Shown: positions 5,638-9,057 of the stretch, one piece after another
How the letters are laid out: each line of letters begins with the position of its first letter
How positions within the stretch are numbered: the first letter of the stretch is position 1
Origin: CBIHON01 sp966211965
GTDB taxonomy: Bacteria; Pseudomonadota; Gammaproteobacteria; Burkholderiales; Burkholderiaceae_D
DNA: 9,057 nucleotides
Assembly: GCA_966211965.1 (NCBI GenBank)
Contig: CBIHON010000083.1
Span: 1-9,057 of the forward strand
Direction: 5' to 3'
Made by a program: the position numbers and the translations under genes
Notes under the pieces: generated by a model
Seen by the model: only the letters and a program-made list of their open reading frames with translations
Database searches by the model: none
Told to the model about the DNA's origin: nothing

Positions 5638-8600
5638 ATGACAACCTATACGATTCGGCAAACCCTGCTCCTGATCGTCGCAGCCCTGATTATCCCGGCC
5701 TGCCTGATCGCCGTAGGGTTTTCGGTGAAAGCATATTACGATGGCCGCCACAGCATTACATCGGCCACATTGCAGACTTCTCGTGCGATGACGTTGGTCG
5801 TCGAGAGCGAACTCCGCACGCTTCAAGGGGTTGCCCAGACACTCACCCACTCTCGTTTTCTTCAGACAGGGAACTGGCCGGCGTTTCACCAACAAGCGCG
5901 TGATGTGTTACGCAACACATCCGGCTTTACCTTTGTTCTGACGGACAGCAGCGGTCAGCAGTTGATCAATACATTAAAGCCATTTGGCAGCGCCCTTCCT
6001 CATCATGGCAACGAACCCCTGTTGTCACGCGTTTTCGCAACCGGCAAGCCCGCCATATCCGATCTCTTTTTAGGCGGCGTAACCAAGAAACCGGTTCTTA
6101 GCGTAAGTGTACCGGTGTTCAAGGACGGCAAAGTTTTCTACGCCCTCGACATCGGCATATGGCCGCAAGAATTTTCGAAAATTCTTGTAGCGCAGAATAT
6201 TCCTCAAGACTGGGTCGTCTCGATCTTCGATAGTACCGGTACGATTGTTGCCCGCAACAAGGCCGCAGAGCAATTCGTTGGAAAAAAAGGCTCGCCTGAG
6301 CTGCTGCGGGAAATGGCAATTCAACCCGAAGGGATCCTGGAATCCACGACGCTCGAAGGCATTCCTGTATTTTCGATGTACAGCCGCTCCGCGGCAACCG
6401 GATGGTCGGTTGCGATTGGCGTGCCCAAGGCATCCGTTAGCGCCGGTTTATGGCACTCGCTATGGCTCACGACCGGCGGTGTGATTATTCTTCTCCTGAC
6501 CGGGCTGTGGATTGCCAAATTTGCCGGTGCGCGCATGACCAATGCCATTCGTGCGTTAGGACCGCAGGCAGTGCTGCTTGGCCGCGGCGAAATACTGTCC
6601 ATGCCGCCCCTTGCGCTAGAGGAAGCCGCTGCGCTGGGCGCGGAACTGACGAAAGCATCTGACGTGCTTCAACGAACGCAACAAGCGTTGCATACGACAA
6701 ACGAAGACCTCCAGCGCTTGTTGAAAGAACGCACCAGCGAACGCGATTTGCTGGAGCAGCGAGTCAGCGATCGTACGCAGGAATTGCGTGACACGCTTGA
6801 TTTCAATGAGGCCATTCTCCTCCACTCACCTTTGCCCATGGGCGTGTATGCCGCCAATGGCCAATGTGTCTTGGTCAACGACGCCTACACAGAATTCATC
6901 GGCGCCACGCGCGAAGCGCTGCTGGCGCAGAACTACCACAATATCGTTGCATGGCAAGAATCCGGACTACTTGATGACTGCCGCACTGCAGTCGCACAAG
7001 AAATCTCTCAACAGCGCGAGGTTCACGTCGTTAGCTCCTTTGGCAAGGAAATCTGGTTCGCGTGCAAAATCGTGCCGATGCATCTGAGCGGTGAAAAACA
7101 TTTGCTCATTCAATTTTTTGACCTCACCGAGCGGAAGCGGGCGGAAGAACAATTGCGTATCGTCGCTACGGCATTCGAATCGCAAGAAGCCATGATGATC
7201 ACCGATGCCAAGACTGTAATCCTGCGCGTGAACCGGGCTTTTTCCGAATGCACCGGCTATTCTTCCGCCGAGGTGGTTGGCCGGACACCAAGCGTGTTCC
7301 GTTCAAACCATCATGACGCACGCTTTTATGCAACGATGTGGGAATGCATCGAACGTGACGGCGCATGGCATGGCGAAATCTGGGACCAACGCAAGAACGG
7401 TGAACTCTTTCCCAACTGGTTGACCATTACCGCAGTCAAAAACGACGATGGGGTCGTTACCAACTATGTCGGTACGCAGACCGACATCACGACGCGCAAG
7501 AGGGCAGAAGAGGAAATCAGGCTGCTTGCCTTCTTTGACACCCTTACCAATTTACCAAACCGCCGACTGCTGATGGATCGTTTGCGGCAGGCACTGGCGA
7601 GCAGCGCACGCAGCAGGCGCTTGGGTGCGCTGATGCTCATCGACCTGGATAATTTCAAGACGCTCAACGATACTCTTGGGCACGACCAGGGGGACGCCTT
7701 ATTGCAGCAGGTTGCCCAGCGGTTGCCCGCGTGTGTGCGTAACAGCGACACGGTGGCGCGCCTGGGCGGCGACGAGTTTGTCGTGATACTGGAAGAACTA
7801 AGCGACAACAGTGAACAAGCAGCGATCCAGACCCAAACGGTTGGCGCCAAAATCCTGGACGTGCTGAACCAGCCTTATCTTCTCGGTGGACATGAGTGCC
7901 GTAGCACACCCAGCATCGGCATTACGCTGTTTTCGAACGAACAGAGCAATATCGAAGAACTGTTAAAGCGCGCGGATTTGGCAATGTATCAGGCCAAAGC
8001 GACGGGCCGCAATGCGCTGCGTTTTTTTGAACCGCACATGCAAACCGCCGTCACTGCGCATGCTGAAATGGAAGCCGAATTGCGCTTCGCTTTGCAGAGG
8101 CAGGAATTTATCTTGCACTACCAGCCCCAGGTCGATTGTCACGGCCGCGTGACCGGTGCGGAAGCGCTGGTGCGCTGGAATCATCCGATGCGTGGAATCG
8201 TACTGCCTGGTGAGTTCATTTCACGGACCGAGGACACCGGGCTAATTGTGTCCTTGGGCAATTGGGTACTGGAAACCGCATGTACCCAATTGGCAGCATG
8301 GGCATCTCAGTCGGACGTGGCCGAACTTACGATGGCGGTCAACGTCAGCGGGCGCCAAATCCACCGGCCAGACTTCGTTGAACAAGTGTTGGACGTACTT
8401 GAGCGAACGTGTGCCGATCCGTATCGACTCCAGCTCGAACTTACCGAGAGCCTGCTGCTCGATGATATGGATGACACCATCGGCAAGATGAGGACATTGC
8501 AAGAGCATGGCGTTAGTTTTGCTCTTGATGATTTCGGGACCGGCTATTCGTCTCTCGCTTATCTGAAACGACTGCCGCTGGGTCAATTGAAAATCGATCG

Positions 8601-8829
8601 CTCTTTCGTACGCGACGTATTAACCGACACCAATGACGCTGCGATCATACGCACGATTTTGGCTCTGGGGCAGACACTGGGGCTTGCTGTGATCGCCGAG
8701 GGCGTAGAAACAGAAGAGCAGCGAATATTCCTGGCCGAGAATGGGTGCAACGCCTATCAGGGATTTTTGTTCAGCCACCCAGTGCCGATGGAAGAGTTCG
8801 AACAATTGCTGGCACAAGTGAAGCGCTGA
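5638..8829 (+). CDS. membrane sensor Cache-PAS-PAS-GGDEF-EAL (c-di-GMP cyclase/phosphodiesterase)
   Basis: A 1063-aa inner-membrane protein predicted to turn a periplasmic cue into cyclic di-GMP synthesis or breakdown. Order from ATG 5638: TM1 at about 9-30; periplasmic region 31-270, sized and patterned like a double Cache domain (FVLTDSSGQQLINTL, then SDLFLGG, then VSVPVF); TM2 at about 275-294; coiled coil at about 335-387; PAS1 at about 388-500; PAS2 at about 505-625; GGDEF at about 628-793; EAL at about 811-1058. GGDEF at 710-714 is intact, and RxxD (R701-D704) lies five residues before it. EAL residues are intact: EALVRW 842-847, N902, E934, DDFGTG 964-969, K985, E1021. Starting at ATG 5542 would add 32 residues, but that stretch holds the TATAAT and the tandem repeat, and 5638 places TM1 near the N-terminus as usual. 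No terminator is evident behind it. Cache domains often bind amino or carboxylic acids; the ligand here is unknown. Confidence 0.95.
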   Translation: MTTYTIRQTLLLIVAALIIPACLIAVGFSVKAYYDGRHSITSATLQTSRAMTLVVESELRTLQGVAQTLTHSRFLQTGNWPAFHQQARDVLRNTSGFTFVLTDSSGQQLINTLKPFGSALPHHGNEPLLSRVFATGKPAISDLFLGGVTKKPVLSVSVPVFKDGKVFYALDIGIWPQEFSKILVAQNIPQDWVVSIFDSTGTIVARNKAAEQFVGKKGSPELLREMAIQPEGILESTTLEGIPVFSMYSRSAATGWSVAIGVPKASVSAGLWHSLWLTTGGVIILLLTGLWIAKFAGARMTNAIRALGPQAVLLGRGEILSMPPLALEEAAALGAELTKASDVLQRTQQALHTTNEDLQRLLKERTSERDLLEQRVSDRTQELRDTLDFNEAILLHSPLPMGVYAANGQCVLVNDAYTEFIGATREALLAQNYHNIVAWQESGLLDDCRTAVAQEISQQREVHVVSSFGKEIWFACKIVPMHLSGEKHLLIQFFDLTERKRAEEQLRIVATAFESQEAMMITDAKTVILRVNRAFSECTGYSSAEVVGRTPSVFRSNHHDARFYATMWECIERDGAWHGEIWDQRKNGELFPNWLTITAVKNDDGVVTNYVGTQTDITTRKRAEEEIRLLAFFDTLTNLPNRRLLMDRLRQALASSARSRRLGALMLIDLDNFKTLNDTLGHDQGDALLQQVAQRLPACVRNSDTVARLGGDEFVVILEELSDNSEQAAIQTQTVGAKILDVLNQPYLLGGHECRSTPSIGITLFSNEQSNIEELLKRADLAMYQAKATGRNALRFFEPHMQTAVTAHAEMEAELRFALQRQEFILHYQPQVDCHGRVTGAEALVRWNHPMRGIVLPGEFISRTEDTGLIVSLGNWVLETACTQLAAWASQSDVAELTMAVNVSGRQIHRPDFVEQVLDVLERTCADPYRLQLELTESLLLDDMDDTIGKMRTLQEHGVSFALDDFGTGYSSLAYLKRLPLGQLKIDRSFVRDVLTDTNDAAIIRTILALGQTLGLAVIAEGVETEEQRIFLAENGCNAYQGFLFSHPVPMEEFEQLLAQVKR

Positions 8830-8900
8830 ACTCCTTCAAAACGAACAACGATTCTCCATGAAAGAAGCGCAGCGTTCGGAAATCGTGCACTTCGCGTTTA

Positions 8901-9057
8901 CTACAGCTGCTTGAGCCCGCGGATTCCTTCTCTTCGCCCGATAACCTCTTGCTGTTCCGGATCTGCCGAATCTGCTGCGTAACTCTCTCTCGGTTCGTTT
9001 CAAGTGTAAGCGTCCATCCGCTCCACCTGGGCGGCGGCGCGCTTAGCTGGCAGACAC
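8901..9057 (-). pseudogene. possible degraded C-terminus of a leftward gene, cut by the window edge
   Basis: One leftward frame enters from the right edge, reads AKRAAAQVERMDAYT, meets a TGA at 9000-9002, then continues NEPRESYAADSADPEQQE and IGRREGIRGLKQL to a TAG at 8901-8903. The second part has GC-rich third positions and a natural-looking C-terminus. Either the gene ends at the TGA and the rest is chance, or a longer protein has gained an in-frame stop. The other two leftward frames are also open across parts of this stretch, which weakens the call. I recognise no family. Confidence 0.3.

Noticed and set aside
1..9057. CRISPR arrays, insertion sequences, tRNA or rRNA genes
   Set aside because: I looked for regularly spaced repeats, transposase motifs with terminal inverted repeats, and conserved tRNA/rRNA segments, and saw none.

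Overview
The window looks like a piece of a betaproteobacterial chromosome, most likely Burkholderiales and possibly Oxalobacteraceae-like. I base this on the moderately GC-rich coding sequence, a Burkholderiales-style Leu/Ile/Val-binding protein, long composite GGDEF-EAL proteins, and a remnant of the homoprotocatechuate gene hpaH. This placement is inference; no rRNA or other marker gene is present.

Three intact genes all read rightward. (1) 1307-3589 encodes a cytoplasmic 760-aa response regulator: receiver, coiled coil, PAS, GGDEF, EAL. (2) 4178-5323 encodes a secreted 381-aa branched-chain-amino-acid-type periplasmic binding protein. It has a strong ribosome-binding site, a 12-bp hairpin plus T-tract in its leader, and a strong intrinsic terminator behind it. 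(3) 5638-8829 encodes a membrane-anchored 1063-aa sensor: TM, periplasmic double-Cache-like domain, TM, coiled coil, PAS, PAS, GGDEF, EAL. Both GGDEF-EAL proteins keep the cyclase signature, the inhibitory RxxD site and the phosphodiesterase residues, so either could make or break cyclic di-GMP. No permease or ATPase genes accompany the binding protein here.

The remaining sequence looks like decayed genes. The left end holds a 5'-truncated leftward hpaH (232-756). The gaps at 3621-3950, 5356-5478 and 8901-9057 each hold a coding-like leftward fragment that is frameshifted, truncated or interrupted by a stop. A rightward frame with two stops covers about 789-1197. None of these fragments except hpaH could be named. 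The picture is a run of degraded leftward genes in which signalling genes and one transport gene remain intact.

A working model (inference) is that the two c-di-GMP enzymes take different inputs: a phosphorelay plus an internal PAS cue for the first, and a periplasmic small molecule plus PAS cues for the second. The binding protein may share a ligand class with the Cache domain. I saw no CRISPR array, tRNA, rRNA, insertion sequence or phage gene.
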